A DNA stretch of 14,694 nt from Christensenella sp. UBA6420 (GCA_002439705.1 DJPE01000073.1:630-15323), one strand, 5' to 3'; shown: positions 1 to 7,509, counted from the stretch's first letter. The notes: a model not told the origin generated them from the letters alone. Translations and numbers: made by a program.

Positions 1-2073
1 CCCGCCGTGACCGATATAATGAGCATAGCTATGGACGTTATCGGTGGAATGGAAGTAGCTCTTCCTGAAGATCTTGCGGATTCTATCGGCGACATGATTA
101 AAAAGTTTGAGAATATAGCCGAACTTATCAAAATCGAAACCACGGACACCGGATATAAAATAGTTCTCGGTTCGCAAATAATGGAAACGCTGAAAGGTAT
201 GCTTCCCATGCTGCTTAAAGATACCGTCGCCGGCATAGTAGGCGACAGCCTGGCGACCGACATTATGGACGCAGTGGTTAAATTCCTTGAGAAAAACCCC
301 GAATTGAGCATCGAAGTTAAGTTGAAAGACAAAGCTATCAGCGGTCTTGCTGTCGGTTACAAACTCGGTGCAGATACCGCAAGCTTGAATCTGGATTTCA
401 GTCTTTCCAACGAAAGAGTATCCATCACCAATCCTACCGTAGGCAACAAAGCTCTTAACATCGGAGCCGTAGCCGAACTCGCTCAGAAGAAACTTAAAGC
501 CGAAGCGGAAGTTTACGGCGTGGCAGACTTCTCCGAAGATTTGAAAAATATCGTATTCGCTACCGCTAAGATTAACGGTGCCGAAAGCAAGGGATACTTC
601 AACGGACAGACGGTTTACTTCGACACCAACGCAATTTACGAAGGTCTCGGACAAGCCGCTCCCGATAACACCAAGTACAACGTAACTATCGGTAATATCA
701 ATAAGGAAACTTATGCTAAGACCAATACCAGCATTGTTAAAATGATTAACGACGCGGCGGCAAACGTAAAAGCCGATTTTAATAAGAACAGCGCAAACAA
801 CGCTTCTTACGCCGACGACGCGGCTACCGAACCCAGCAAGACGCTCAACCAGACCGTTTACAAAATGCTCGGCGGAAAACTCGTATTGAATAAAGACGGT
901 AAGTCTTATAAAGACGTTTCCGAAAAAGACGTTATGACCAAGCTTGACGAATTAATCGGCGAGTATATCAGATTCGATCTCGATACGACGTCAAAAGAAA
1001 ACAACTACTTCAACACTCTCGTAAAAATCCTTACCTTGTTCGGACAGAATGATCAGTGGATAATCGGTTACGACCTCATAAAAGGCACCGGCGCTACCGT
1101 AGATTTGAGCGGACTCACCAAGATGGAAGAACTTATGTCTTTCGACAAGTGGCTCAATATGGAAGACGGTAAAATAAAAGTACCCGCCGATATGAACGGA
1201 GTATTCGGCATCTTCAACTGGGATACCAAAACTTATAACGGCGGCGTAATTCTCAGCAAAGAAGGCGCTCAGAACGACTTGCTCGACGCTATCAACGTAT
1301 TCGTCGCTTCCGGAACGAAAGAAGACGGCACCTATAAAGACGTAGACGCTGACTTCCTTGCCGAATTCGCAGACTACTACGTAGCGGCTCTCGGTTACTA
1401 CATGCAAGAATACGACCAGGCTACGATGGACGCAATCGACGCTATCGATATGAAGTACGCTTACGCTAAGTTCCAATACGCCAGCGACGCCATCACCAAA
1501 GAAGCTCTTAACGAAGCCAAGGACGCGCATAAGGAAGCTTTGAAAGCTTATTACACTACCGCTAACGCTAACAAGATATTCACCAAGATTTTGGGCGTAA
1601 GCTTCGAAGATAATACCCGTTCCTATCTGGCTCAGCTTATCGAAGACGGATTATATCTCCATCTCGGCAGCGTAAAGGACGCAGGTATCAACGGTTATAT
1701 CGAAATCAAAGATTCTTTGGAAGGCACCAAGTCCTACGCTTTCGTATCCGGTCATATCAACGTCGTCGATAACGACATCAACGAAAGAGTAGCCGAATGG
1801 GGCATCAAGACCGAAGACTTTGCTACCGACTTGTTCACTCCCGCAAAAGTTACCGCTGACGACGCAGACGCCGATTACTATGCTAAGATAGCTACCGTAG
1901 AAGGCACCAACATTAAACAGGTAACCAAAAGCGGAGAAAACGGCAACGAAACCTACGAATATACGAAGGAAGTAATAGACGGAGTAACTCAGTACAACGA
2001 CAGATACACCGCTTTGGAAGACTTGCTCGAAAGTTTGGGCGGAGCTATTATATCTTACTTCGGAAATAACTAA
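1..2073 (+). CDS. Large cysteine-free probable exported protein, 5' end missing
   Basis: The reading frame is open from the first base of the window to the TAA at 2071-2073, giving about 690 residues. The GTG at position 7 is only the first possible start inside the window and has no visible ribosome site, so I treat the gene as cut at the left edge and its signal peptide, if any, is unseen. The visible protein has no cysteine at all and is rich in Asp, Lys, Ala, Asn and Tyr, which fits an extracytoplasmic or surface protein. Residues roughly 455-520 look like a long helix; much of the rest has alternating strand-like segments. It ends without a sortase motif or membrane anchor. I do not recognise the family. 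A lipid- or cell-surface-associated role is a guess from composition and from the lipoprotein gene that follows. An intrinsic terminator lies 27 bp downstream. Confidence 0.7.
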   Translation, partial: PAVTDIMSIAMDVIGGMEVALPEDLADSIGDMIKKFENIAELIKIETTDTGYKIVLGSQIMETLKGMLPMLLKDTVAGIVGDSLATDIMDAVVKFLEKNPELSIEVKLKDKAISGLAVGYKLGADTASLNLDFSLSNERVSITNPTVGNKALNIGAVAELAQKKLKAEAEVYGVADFSEDLKNIVFATAKINGAESKGYFNGQTVYFDTNAIYEGLGQAAPDNTKYNVTIGNINKETYAKTNTSIVKMINDAAANVKADFNKNSANNASYADDAATEPSKTLNQTVYKMLGGKLVLNKDGKSYKDVSEKDVMTKLDELIGEYIRFDLDTTSKENNYFNTLVKILTLFGQNDQWIIGYDLIKGTGATVDLSGLTKMEELMSFDKWLNMEDGKIKVPADMNGVFGIFNWDTKTYNGGVILSKEGAQNDLLDAINVFVASGTKEDGTYKDVDADFLAEFADYYVAALGYYMQEYDQATMDAIDAIDMKYAYAKFQYASDAITKEALNEAKDAHKEALKAYYTTANANKIFTKILGVSFEDNTRSYLAQLIEDGLYLHLGSVKDAGINGYIEIKDSLEGTKSYAFVSGHINVVDNDINERVAEWGIKTEDFATDLFTPAKVTADDADADYYAKIATVEGTNIKQVTKSGENGNETYEYTKEVIDGVTQYNDRYTALEDLLESLGGAIISYFGNN

Positions 2074-2099
2074 TATTCCCTGAAGATTACTTTAATCGG

Positions 2100-2128
2100 A
2101 AAGAACGCTCTTCGGAGCGTTCTTTTTT
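2100..2128 (+). terminator. Intrinsic terminator after the first gene
   Basis: A perfect stem (aagaacgctc at 2101-2110 with gagcgttctt at 2115-2124) closes on a stable ttcg tetraloop and runs into a T tract at 2123-2128. It separates the truncated first gene from the lipoprotein gene, so the two are likely separate transcripts. Confidence 0.93.
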
Positions 2129-2157
2129 GATATCGTATTAAAAAACGTCGCCGTATA

Positions 2158-2166
2158 TGATATAAT
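2158..2166 (+). promoter_or_regulatory. Extended -10 promoter of the lipoprotein gene
   Basis: TGATATAAT at 2158-2166 is a perfect extended -10 box. The best -35 at 17-bp spacing (ttaaaa, 2138-2143) is poor, as is common for extended -10 promoters. The ribosome site aaggag follows at 2173-2178 and the GTG start at 2184, so the leader is very short. Confidence 0.65.
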
Positions 2167-2183
2167 TATATTAAGGAGAACGA

Positions 2184-3848
2184 GTGAAACGAAAAATAAT
2201 TCTTACTTTTATAGTTATTGCAATAGCGGCGTGCGTTGCGGCTACTCTTTCGGCGTGCGACCTTTTCGGGAACGGCGGTTGCGGCAGCAATCACGAATTC
2301 GGAAAAATCGTAGTAGTGACCGAACCTACCTGTACCGAAGACGGAACGGGCAAAAAGGTTTGCTCCGTTTGCGGATACGAAAAGAGCGGGTTTGTATTGA
2401 AGAGTAAAGGACACGATTTCGGCGAAAAGACAGTCGAAGAAGCCACCTGCGAAAGACAAGGCAAAGAAAGCAAGACCTGTACCGTATGCGGATATAAAGA
2501 AGAAAGTATTATACCGATGAAACAACACGAATTAGGTGAGTGGAAAATAAAGACAGCTGCTACCTGTACATCTTTCGGCGAAAGAGTAAAGAAGTGTAAG
2601 TTTTGCGATTACGAAGTTACCGAAACGTCAGGCTTGTCCGACCATAACTATGAAGAAACGGAAAGGACGGAAGCTACCTGCGAAGAGCAGGGCTACGTTA
2701 AGTCGGTTTGTTCCGCGTGCGGAGATATAAAGACGGACTTTACGGAAAAACTGAACCACTCTTTCCCTGCAGGCACGGATATAAAATACGACGATATGGG
2801 TAATTTGAACGAGAATTACTGTTATTATGCGTACAGAGAGTGCGCAAGATGTCATAAGGACGTTTTCTATAAAACGAAGTCGCACAGTATGAGTAAAGAC
2901 GTCGAATCTTGCGTCGAAGCCACCTGCTCGTCTACGGGCGTGGACGCGAAAAAGTGTTTATATTGCCCCCGTATGACGACGGAAACCACTCCCGTAAATC
3001 CCCTTAACCACAAACGCAGTTCAGCCGTATACGGCGAAAGAAACGCCGAAAACTGTACCGTCAGAGCGACGGTGTCGTGTGCCCTTTGCGGAAAAGAGCT
3101 CGACGGTTGGAACGAACCGTGCCACGACTACGACGGAGAAACCTTCGAGTGTACGAGAGAAGGTTGCGACGGCGTGAAAGAGATACCGTCGTCGTATTTT
3201 ACCTATTCGCTATCCAATCGCGGCGGTTGGGCGATAAAGGGGATAAACGAGAAAAGAGCGGATGATTTCAAAAGGTATATAGACGATAACGACGGCAGAA
3301 TGAGATTGCCGTCGCAAGGCAGTTCTGATTCGTCCGAATTCGCAGTAAAATCGGTTTTAGGGCATGTTTTCGACGCTCTCGGCGAAGAATACGCGGCGAA
3401 AATAAAATATATCTACGTTCCGTCGGGATATACTTATATCTTTTCGTACGCGTTCAATAATCTGAGCGGTCTTAATAAAATAACCTTCCCGAAGACGGTA
3501 ACGGAGATAGAAAATTACGTTTTGGCGGGCTGTAAAAATCTTACCGAACTTACTTTGCCGTACGACGGTTACGACGATATAATAGGCATTTTCGGTGCGA
3601 ATAAGGATACTTTGACGGGATATGCGTTGACCACCCTTAACGTTTACCGTCCGACGAATAAAACGACCGTAAATTTCGCGAGCGGGAACTGCGTTTTGTT
3701 TGAAAACCTTACTACCGTCAATATCTACACCGAGCTTATCGGCGGTATAACGTACACTCTGGACGGACAGAAAATAAACGTAAGCAAAACAGTATTGAAA
3801 AACGGCGTGGACGAAACGGGCGGGGCGATAACGTATTACCTTAAATAA
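2184..3848 (+). CDS. Lipoprotein with CxxC/His repeats and BspA-like LRR region
   Basis: A GTG start at 2184 follows aaggag at 2173-2178. Residues 1-25 are a type II signal peptide: KRK, a hydrophobic stretch, then the lipobox LSAC with Cys25 as the expected lipidated residue, so the protein should be anchored on the outer face of the membrane. Residues 37-335 hold about seven full repeats and one partial repeat of 38-42 residues (starting near 37, 77, 115, 154, 192, 234, 276 and 314). Each opens with His, often followed by an ATC motif, and most end with CxxC(G) as in a zinc ribbon. The last third, about residues 400-540, has LRR_5/BspA-type segments such as LNKITFPKTVTEIENYVL. Such proteins are common in gut Clostridia and usually have surface or adhesion roles; the ligand here is unknown. 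Metal binding by the repeats is inferred from Cys/His spacing. Confidence 0.85.
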   Translation: MKRKIILTFIVIAIAACVAATLSACDLFGNGGCGSNHEFGKIVVVTEPTCTEDGTGKKVCSVCGYEKSGFVLKSKGHDFGEKTVEEATCERQGKESKTCTVCGYKEESIIPMKQHELGEWKIKTAATCTSFGERVKKCKFCDYEVTETSGLSDHNYEETERTEATCEEQGYVKSVCSACGDIKTDFTEKLNHSFPAGTDIKYDDMGNLNENYCYYAYRECARCHKDVFYKTKSHSMSKDVESCVEATCSSTGVDAKKCLYCPRMTTETTPVNPLNHKRSSAVYGERNAENCTVRATVSCALCGKELDGWNEPCHDYDGETFECTREGCDGVKEIPSSYFTYSLSNRGGWAIKGINEKRADDFKRYIDDNDGRMRLPSQGSSDSSEFAVKSVLGHVFDALGEEYAAKIKYIYVPSGYTYIFSYAFNNLSGLNKITFPKTVTEIENYVLAGCKNLTELTLPYDGYDDIIGIFGANKDTLTGYALTTLNVYRPTNKTTVNFASGNCVLFENLTTVNIYTELIGGITYTLDGQKINVSKTVLKNGVDETGGAITYYLK

Positions 3849-3873
3849 TTTAATTTTGCTATTCCGAATAATG

Positions 3874-3905
3874 AAAAAACGCGACTTGTATAAGTCGCGT
3901 TTTTT
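3874..3905. terminator. Bidirectional terminator between lipoprotein gene and tRNA-Thr
   Basis: The stem cgcgactt (3880-3887) pairs perfectly with aagtcgcg (3892-3899) around a gtat loop. It is flanked by A6 (3874-3879) on the left and T6 (3900-3905) on the right, so it can end transcription from both sides: the lipoprotein gene on + and the tRNA on -. The tRNA CCA end lies only two bases beyond. Confidence 0.93.
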
Positions 3906-3906
3906 A

Positions 3907-3982
3907 TGGAGCTGATAACCAGATTTGAACTGGTGACCCCGTCCTTACCAAGGACGTGCTCTACCGACTGAGCCATATCAGC
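3907..3982 (-). tRNA. tRNA-Thr, anticodon GGT, CCA encoded
   Basis: Read on the - strand, the 76-nt gene has acceptor stem GCTGATA/TATCAGC, discriminator T and an encoded CCA. The D arm is GGCTCAGTCGGTAGAGC. The anticodon arm is CGTCC-TTGGTAA-GGACG with GGT anticodon (reads ACC/ACT threonine codons), and the T arm contains GTTCAAATC. All stems close, so this copy looks functional. It has a strong promoter upstream (4145-4173) and a terminator immediately downstream. Confidence 0.97.
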
Positions 3983-3984
3983 AT
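3967..3984 (-). repeat. 18-bp direct repeat, copy 1 (5' end of tRNA-Thr)
   Basis: actgagccatatcagcat on the + strand. This covers the 5' acceptor strand and part of the D arm of the intact tRNA plus two upstream bases. It is exactly repeated at 4106-4123, 139 bp away. Confidence 0.95.
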
Positions 3985-4066
3985 TAAGTTATTATCGTTT
4001 CCGCATGCCCTTGGTAAGGACGTGCGCTTCCGGACTTCGGGCACAGCCCTTGTCGGCTTTGGCTAC

Positions 4067-4087
4067 CGATAGCTCACTGAGCTATCG
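4067..4087. repeat. 21-bp perfect palindrome
   Basis: cgatagctca (4067-4076) and tgagctatcg (4078-4087) are perfect inverse complements around one central base. In RNA from the - strand this would form a tight hairpin between the promoter and the tRNA. As DNA it could be a protein or integration site. Confidence 0.9.
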
Positions 4088-4105
4088 CTTTAACGCGTCG
4101 CCCCC

Positions 4106-4123
4106 ACTGAGCCATATCAGCAT
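4106..4123 (-). repeat. 18-bp direct repeat, copy 2 (tRNA-Thr 5' end)
   Basis: Exact second copy of actgagccatatcagcat. It begins about 15 nt downstream of the predicted transcription start on the - strand. The sequence after it departs from tRNA-Thr within the D loop, so this copy is a fragment and not a second tRNA. Confidence 0.95.
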
Positions 4124-4144
4124 CCTTTTCTATATTGCTATATC

Positions 4145-4173
4145 ATTATAGTTATTTTAGGCGGCGTTGTCAA
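4145..4173 (-). promoter_or_regulatory. Perfect sigma-70/A consensus promoter for tRNA-Thr
   Basis: On the - strand TTGACA (4173-4168) and TATAAT (4150-4145) are both perfect and are separated by exactly 17 bp. Such a full-consensus promoter fits a stable RNA gene. Predicted start is near 4138, so the transcript would include the tRNA-like spacer before reaching the mature tRNA at 3982. Confidence 0.88.
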
Positions 4174-4256
4174 TTGTTTTCCGAATATTTTGTGGCGTAA
4201 TGTTTTTTGTTGCGAAAGAAATGCGTTTTTGTAGGCTTCGAAAAAAGAGATTGGTA

Positions 4257-4285
4257 TTGAATAACGATTTTTTATATGATATAAT
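4257..4285 (+). promoter_or_regulatory. Promoter of the GPH symporter gene
   Basis: TTGAAT (4257-4262), a 17-bp spacer, and TATAAT (4280-4285) preceded by TG at 4277-4278, which makes an extended -10. The ribosome site (aggcaggag, about 4303-4311) and ATG at 4318 follow. Together with the tRNA promoter on the other strand it forms a divergent promoter region. I see nothing else in 4174-4256. Confidence 0.75.
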
Positions 4286-4317
4286 TTAATCGTTTAATAA
4301 TAAAGGCAGGAGCATAT

Positions 4318-5826
4318 ATGTCAAAATTTTTATGTAAGATATTCGGTTCGACGCCGGGCGACGGCGAATTACAGCCGAAAGAAGGTTTAAGTTATTCTAT
4401 TTGCGGTTTCGGGCAGAATATTATTTGCACGATAATCGGTTCTTATCTGACGATATTTATGACCGACGCGATAGGGTTCAACGCTTTGGCAGTTGCGTTC
4501 CTTATGTTGGGCGCGAGAATATTCGACGCGTTGAACGACCCTATTATGGGTTCTATCGTCGACAGGACCCGCAGCAAGTGGGGAAAATGCAGACCGTACC
4601 TTAAATGGATGGCTTTCCCGATAGCGGCGATGACGATTATTTGTTTCTTGCCGTGGTATCCGAACACGAAAGGCGGTTTTGCGGCGATTTCCGTAATGTA
4701 CGTTATTTGGGGTATGATTTATACCGTGGCGGACGTTCCTTACTGGGGACTTTCCACCGCTATGAGTAACGATACCTATCGTCGCGGAAATCTTCTCACC
4801 GTAGCAAGACTTTTCTGTACGGCGGGCGCGGGGCTCGTCACGATAATCGTTCCGATAATCACCGACAATATGACGAGCGGATTAGACCCCGCCACGAAGT
4901 CGGAACATTTAAGATGGATATACTTTATAATAACGGTAGTCTGCGTAGTGGTCGCCACTCCGTTATTCTTCGTCGGATTCAACAACACCGTCGAACGTAA
5001 CCAGTCCACGGAAACTCCGCCGTCCCTTAAACACAATTTGCAACTTCTCTTCAAGAACAAACCCCTTATGCTCATAGTTTTGTCGGGTATAGGCGGCGCG
5101 GCGAGAATGCTTTTTACCTACACGGGCGGACTTTATTTCGCTAAATACGTCATGGATAAAGAATCCATGTACGCTCTTCTTACGATGGCGGTCGTACCGG
5201 GCGGACTTATTGCTTCGTTGCTGGTACCGTGGTTTACCAAGAAAATCGGTAAGAGAAAAACTTACATATATTCCCACCTGCTCGGCGGCGTGGCGATGCT
5301 GGTTGCGTTCATCGTAGGGTTTGCGTGCGACCACGGCGATTATTCCAGTCCGCTTACCATTACCGTCCTTATGATAGCTCTCGTTATTGCGGGTATTCCT
5401 ACCGGCTTCGGAAATATAGTGACTTACGCAATGATAGGCGACACGGTAGAATATCTCGAATTGAAGACGGGCGAAAGAGCGGAAGGAATATGTTTCGCTA
5501 TGCAGACATTAATAAATAAAGTCGGTATGGCGATAGGAGCGTTTGTGGGCGTGCTTGCATATTATATGGCGGGCATCACGGCAAACGATACCGCGTCTGT
5601 CACCGCGCAGGGCAAGGACACCATGTGGTTTATGCTCGTAGGTATAGCCGCGATAAGTTTCTTCCTTACTATCATCCCCTTACTTTTCTACAAGTTTAAC
5701 GAAAAGGAACAGCAGGAAGCGGTGGTTGAAATAAAACGCCGTAAAGAAGTGGCTTTGGGCGGCGAAACCGTCGAAGAAGAAGAAACGATAGAAATCGTAG
5801 AAACCGAGAATAAAGAAAACGAATAA
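4318..5826 (+). CDS. GPH-family sugar:cation symporter (MFS, MelB-like)
   Basis: The 502-residue protein is very hydrophobic, with about twelve membrane segments between residues 25 and 460, the usual length for the glycoside-pentoside-hexuronide:cation symporters. The family signature is clear near residues 66-94: Asp70, then NDPIMG at 73-78, DRT at 82-84 and GKCRPY at 89-94, matching the cation-site and loop motifs of MelB, XylP and UidB relatives. It should import a sugar or glycoside with Na+ or H+ across the cytoplasmic membrane. The substrate cannot be told from sequence, and there is no glycoside hydrolase in the window to suggest one. The last 35 residues form a hydrophilic, Glu-rich cytoplasmic tail. 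The ATG at 4318 follows aggcaggag. The next gene starts 29 bp downstream and is probably co-transcribed. Confidence 0.92.
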   Translation: MSKFLCKIFGSTPGDGELQPKEGLSYSICGFGQNIICTIIGSYLTIFMTDAIGFNALAVAFLMLGARIFDALNDPIMGSIVDRTRSKWGKCRPYLKWMAFPIAAMTIICFLPWYPNTKGGFAAISVMYVIWGMIYTVADVPYWGLSTAMSNDTYRRGNLLTVARLFCTAGAGLVTIIVPIITDNMTSGLDPATKSEHLRWIYFIITVVCVVVATPLFFVGFNNTVERNQSTETPPSLKHNLQLLFKNKPLMLIVLSGIGGAARMLFTYTGGLYFAKYVMDKESMYALLTMAVVPGGLIASLLVPWFTKKIGKRKTYIYSHLLGGVAMLVAFIVGFACDHGDYSSPLTITVLMIALVIAGIPTGFGNIVTYAMIGDTVEYLELKTGERAEGICFAMQTLINKVGMAIGAFVGVLAYYMAGITANDTASVTAQGKDTMWFMLVGIAAISFFLTIIPLLFYKFNEKEQQEAVVEIKRRKEVALGGETVEEEETIEIVETENKENE

Positions 5827-5855
5827 TAACGATATATAAGGAAAAGGTAATTATT

Positions 5856-6320
5856 ATGATAGCTACTTTACCTAAAAATTTCGCTTTATGCGGCGACGCG
5901 CCGTTGTTCGGGACGGAAAACCCCGCCTTGAAACTTACTCCCGTGACGGGCGGAGTAATGCTGTACGAACTGAAAAACAATTCTCTCATAGGGCAAATCT
6001 TTTTCGATAAAAAGAAAAAGACCGCAACGGCGAGCATAGCCGACGGAAAAACCTTTTCGGTAAAAAAGGACGGCAAAGTCTGCGTGATAGAACAAGCGGA
6101 CGGACGGAGCCTTTCCGACTACGTCGTGTTCGGTAATTGCGACAAGTACGAATATACCGTCTACGAGTACGTCAACGGAACGGTTCAGCCGATAGTCGCT
6201 CTCAAAGTAACGTCCGACCCGACGAAAGAGAATTTTTACGACGTGTGTCTTAACGAAGAACGCAACATTGTCAAAGGAATTCTTATAGCCGTCGCGATAA
6301 ACGGACTGGTAAGGCTGTAA
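5856..6320 (+). CDS. Small hypothetical protein, possibly LURP-one/tubby-like fold
   Basis: A 154-residue soluble protein with ATG at 5856 preceded by aaggaaaagg. No signal peptide is apparent. The body alternates short polar and hydrophobic strands (for example VMLYELKNNSLIGQIFFDKK, residues 34-53), and the C-terminus ends in one hydrophobic helix (about residues 138-153). That strand-rich layout with a buried C-terminal helix recalls LURP-one-related/scramblase-like proteins, but I see no diagnostic motif and hold this loosely. It lies 29 bp after the symporter gene and before an intrinsic terminator, so the two likely form a two-gene operon. No enzyme motif is visible. Confidence 0.75.
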   Translation: MIATLPKNFALCGDAPLFGTENPALKLTPVTGGVMLYELKNNSLIGQIFFDKKKKTATASIADGKTFSVKKDGKVCVIEQADGRSLSDYVVFGNCDKYEYTVYEYVNGTVQPIVALKVTSDPTKENFYDVCLNEERNIVKGILIAVAINGLVRL

Positions 6321-6337
6321 ACTTAAATTTTCCAAGC

Positions 6338-6367
6338 AAAAAACGCGTCGGTAAAGACGCGTTTTTT
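6338..6367 (+). terminator. Intrinsic terminator after the symporter operon
   Basis: cgcgtc (6344-6349) pairs with gacgcg (6356-6361), and the flanking A6 (6338-6343) pairs with T6 (6362-6367), around a ggtaaa loop. The symmetry means it might also act on the - strand, but no - strand gene faces it. Confidence 0.92.
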
Positions 6368-6382
6368 CATGCCCGCGACGGG

Positions 6383-6414
6383 TTGATAAAGATATAAAAA
6401 TATGGTAATATAAT
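6383..6414 (+). promoter_or_regulatory. Weak candidate promoter of the LysR-type gene
   Basis: A perfect TATAAT at 6409-6414 lies 29 bp before the ATG. The nearest -35-like element, TTGATA at 6383-6388, is 20 bp away, longer than ideal, and there is no TG extension. The -10 is convincing; the -35 is not. Confidence 0.5.
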
Positions 6415-6443
6415 TAAAGAAATGTCTTAAAGGAAGAGAGAAT

Positions 6444-7373
6444 ATGAATATCCAATATCTTAAATATGCGGTGGAAATAGCGAAAAGGGGCTCTATAAAC
6501 AAGGCGTCGGAAGAGTTGTTCGTGGCGCAACCTAATTTGTCCAGAGCTATAAAAGAGTTGGAAAAAGAACTTAACATAACTATTTTCGACAGAAACGCCA
6601 AAGGAATGACTCTTACTCCCGACGGGGAAAGGCTCGTTCAGTACGGCAAGAGAATATTGAGCGAAATAGACGCAGTGGAAAGGACTTTCAAAAATCCCGA
6701 CGGGAACAAGAAGCGTTTTTCCATATCGGTGCCGAGAGCGAGTTATATAGGGGAAGCGTTTGCGGCGTTCACGCTTACCGCGGCGAAAGAAAACGACGTC
6801 GAAATTATGTATAAAGAAACCAATTCTTCCCGTGCGATAAAGAATATTCAGGAAGAAAACTATAATCTCGGCATAATAAGGTATGCAGAAGGGTACGACA
6901 AGTATTACAAGCAGAATCTGGACGATAAGGATTTCGCGTACGAACTCATTACCGAATTTCGTTACGTTCTTATTATGAACAAGGACTGTCCGCTCGCAAA
7001 ACAGGACGAAATACTCTATTCCGATTTGGAAAACTATATAGAAATAGCCCACGCCGACCCGTACGTTCCCGCGTTGCCCCTTGCGGCGGTGAAAAAAGAA
7101 GAACTCCCCGACAATATCCGTCGCAGAGTGTTCGTGTTCGAGAGAGCGAGTCAGTTTGAGGTGCTGTCGGCGAATAAGGAATCCTTTATGTGGGTATCGC
7201 CCGTGCCGAACGACACTCTCGAAAGATACGGGCTCGTTCAGAGAGTTTGCAAAGAAAACGTAAAGGTATATAAAGACGTAATGATAAGAAAGAAAAATTA
7301 CGAACTTTCCGACCTTGACAAGGCGTTTATTACCGAATTGTGTAAGCTTAAAAGAAAAATTTTCAGTGCGTGA
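6444..7373 (+). CDS. LysR-type transcriptional regulator
   Basis: The 309-residue length is typical for the family. Residues 1-60 form the winged helix-turn-helix seen in LysR proteins: MNIQYLKYAVEIAKRGSINK, then ASEELFVAQPNLSRAIKELE (the recognition region), and FDRNAKGMTLTPDG as the wing, followed by the linker helix. From about residue 90 to the end is the periplasmic-binding-protein-like effector domain that binds a small-molecule co-inducer. ATG at 6444 follows aaggaagaga. The gene stands alone between two terminators. Its targets are not evident; the symporter operon just upstream is on the same strand, so the classic divergent LysR arrangement is absent. Confidence 0.93.
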   Translation: MNIQYLKYAVEIAKRGSINKASEELFVAQPNLSRAIKELEKELNITIFDRNAKGMTLTPDGERLVQYGKRILSEIDAVERTFKNPDGNKKRFSISVPRASYIGEAFAAFTLTAAKENDVEIMYKETNSSRAIKNIQEENYNLGIIRYAEGYDKYYKQNLDDKDFAYELITEFRYVLIMNKDCPLAKQDEILYSDLENYIEIAHADPYVPALPLAAVKKEELPDNIRRRVFVFERASQFEVLSANKESFMWVSPVPNDTLERYGLVQRVCKENVKVYKDVMIRKKNYELSDLDKAFITELCKLKRKIFSA

Positions 7374-7396
7374 CCGTTAGCTTTTTTCAGGTAGCG

Positions 7397-7420
7397 ACCG
7401 TCCTTATGGGGCGGTTTTTT
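7397..7420 (+). terminator. Intrinsic terminator after the LysR gene
   Basis: accgtcc (7397-7403) pairs with gggcggt (7409-7415), with one T-G wobble, around a ttatg loop and is followed by T6 (7415-7420). It insulates the rex operon from the LysR gene. Confidence 0.85.
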
Positions 7421-7509
7421 CGTATATACGCTCGTTTTCCGGTGATAACAGTCGGTTTTACGGAAGATTTCAAGAAACGGTTTTCGGCGGAAGTATTATT
7501 TGATAAAGT

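Larger units (their letters stand above)
3985..4123 (-). other. Transcribed tRNA-derived or structured spacer upstream of tRNA-Thr
   Basis: This segment lies between the tRNA promoter and the tRNA and has no plausible protein gene. On the - strand it begins with a copy of the tRNA-Thr 5' end, then diverges. It contains a perfect 10-bp hairpin (arms 4067-4076 and 4078-4087) whose sequence, AGCTCAGTGAGCTATCGGTAG, resembles a D arm. It also contains a second hairpin (arms 4002-4012 and 4016-4026) that copies the anticodon arm with its loop triplet reversed (ACC in place of GGT), plus a small gggc-tgt-gccc hairpin. It could be a decayed tandem tRNA with an insertion, a dispersed structured repeat, or a precursor leader. 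It cannot fold as a normal tRNA and carries no T arm that I can see. Confidence 0.6.

Noticed and set aside
991..1530. 179-codon - strand frame inside the first gene
   Set aside because: No ribosome site, odd Phe/Val-rich composition and complete overlap with a well-formed + strand gene.
3985..4123. Second functional tRNA-Thr
   Set aside because: Only the 5' end and an altered anticodon arm are present; there is no T arm, 3' acceptor strand or CCA.
3985..4123. T-box riboswitch or CRISPR array
   Set aside because: No T-box core sequence or regulated coding gene downstream, and no regularly spaced repeats; only two copies of one tRNA segment.
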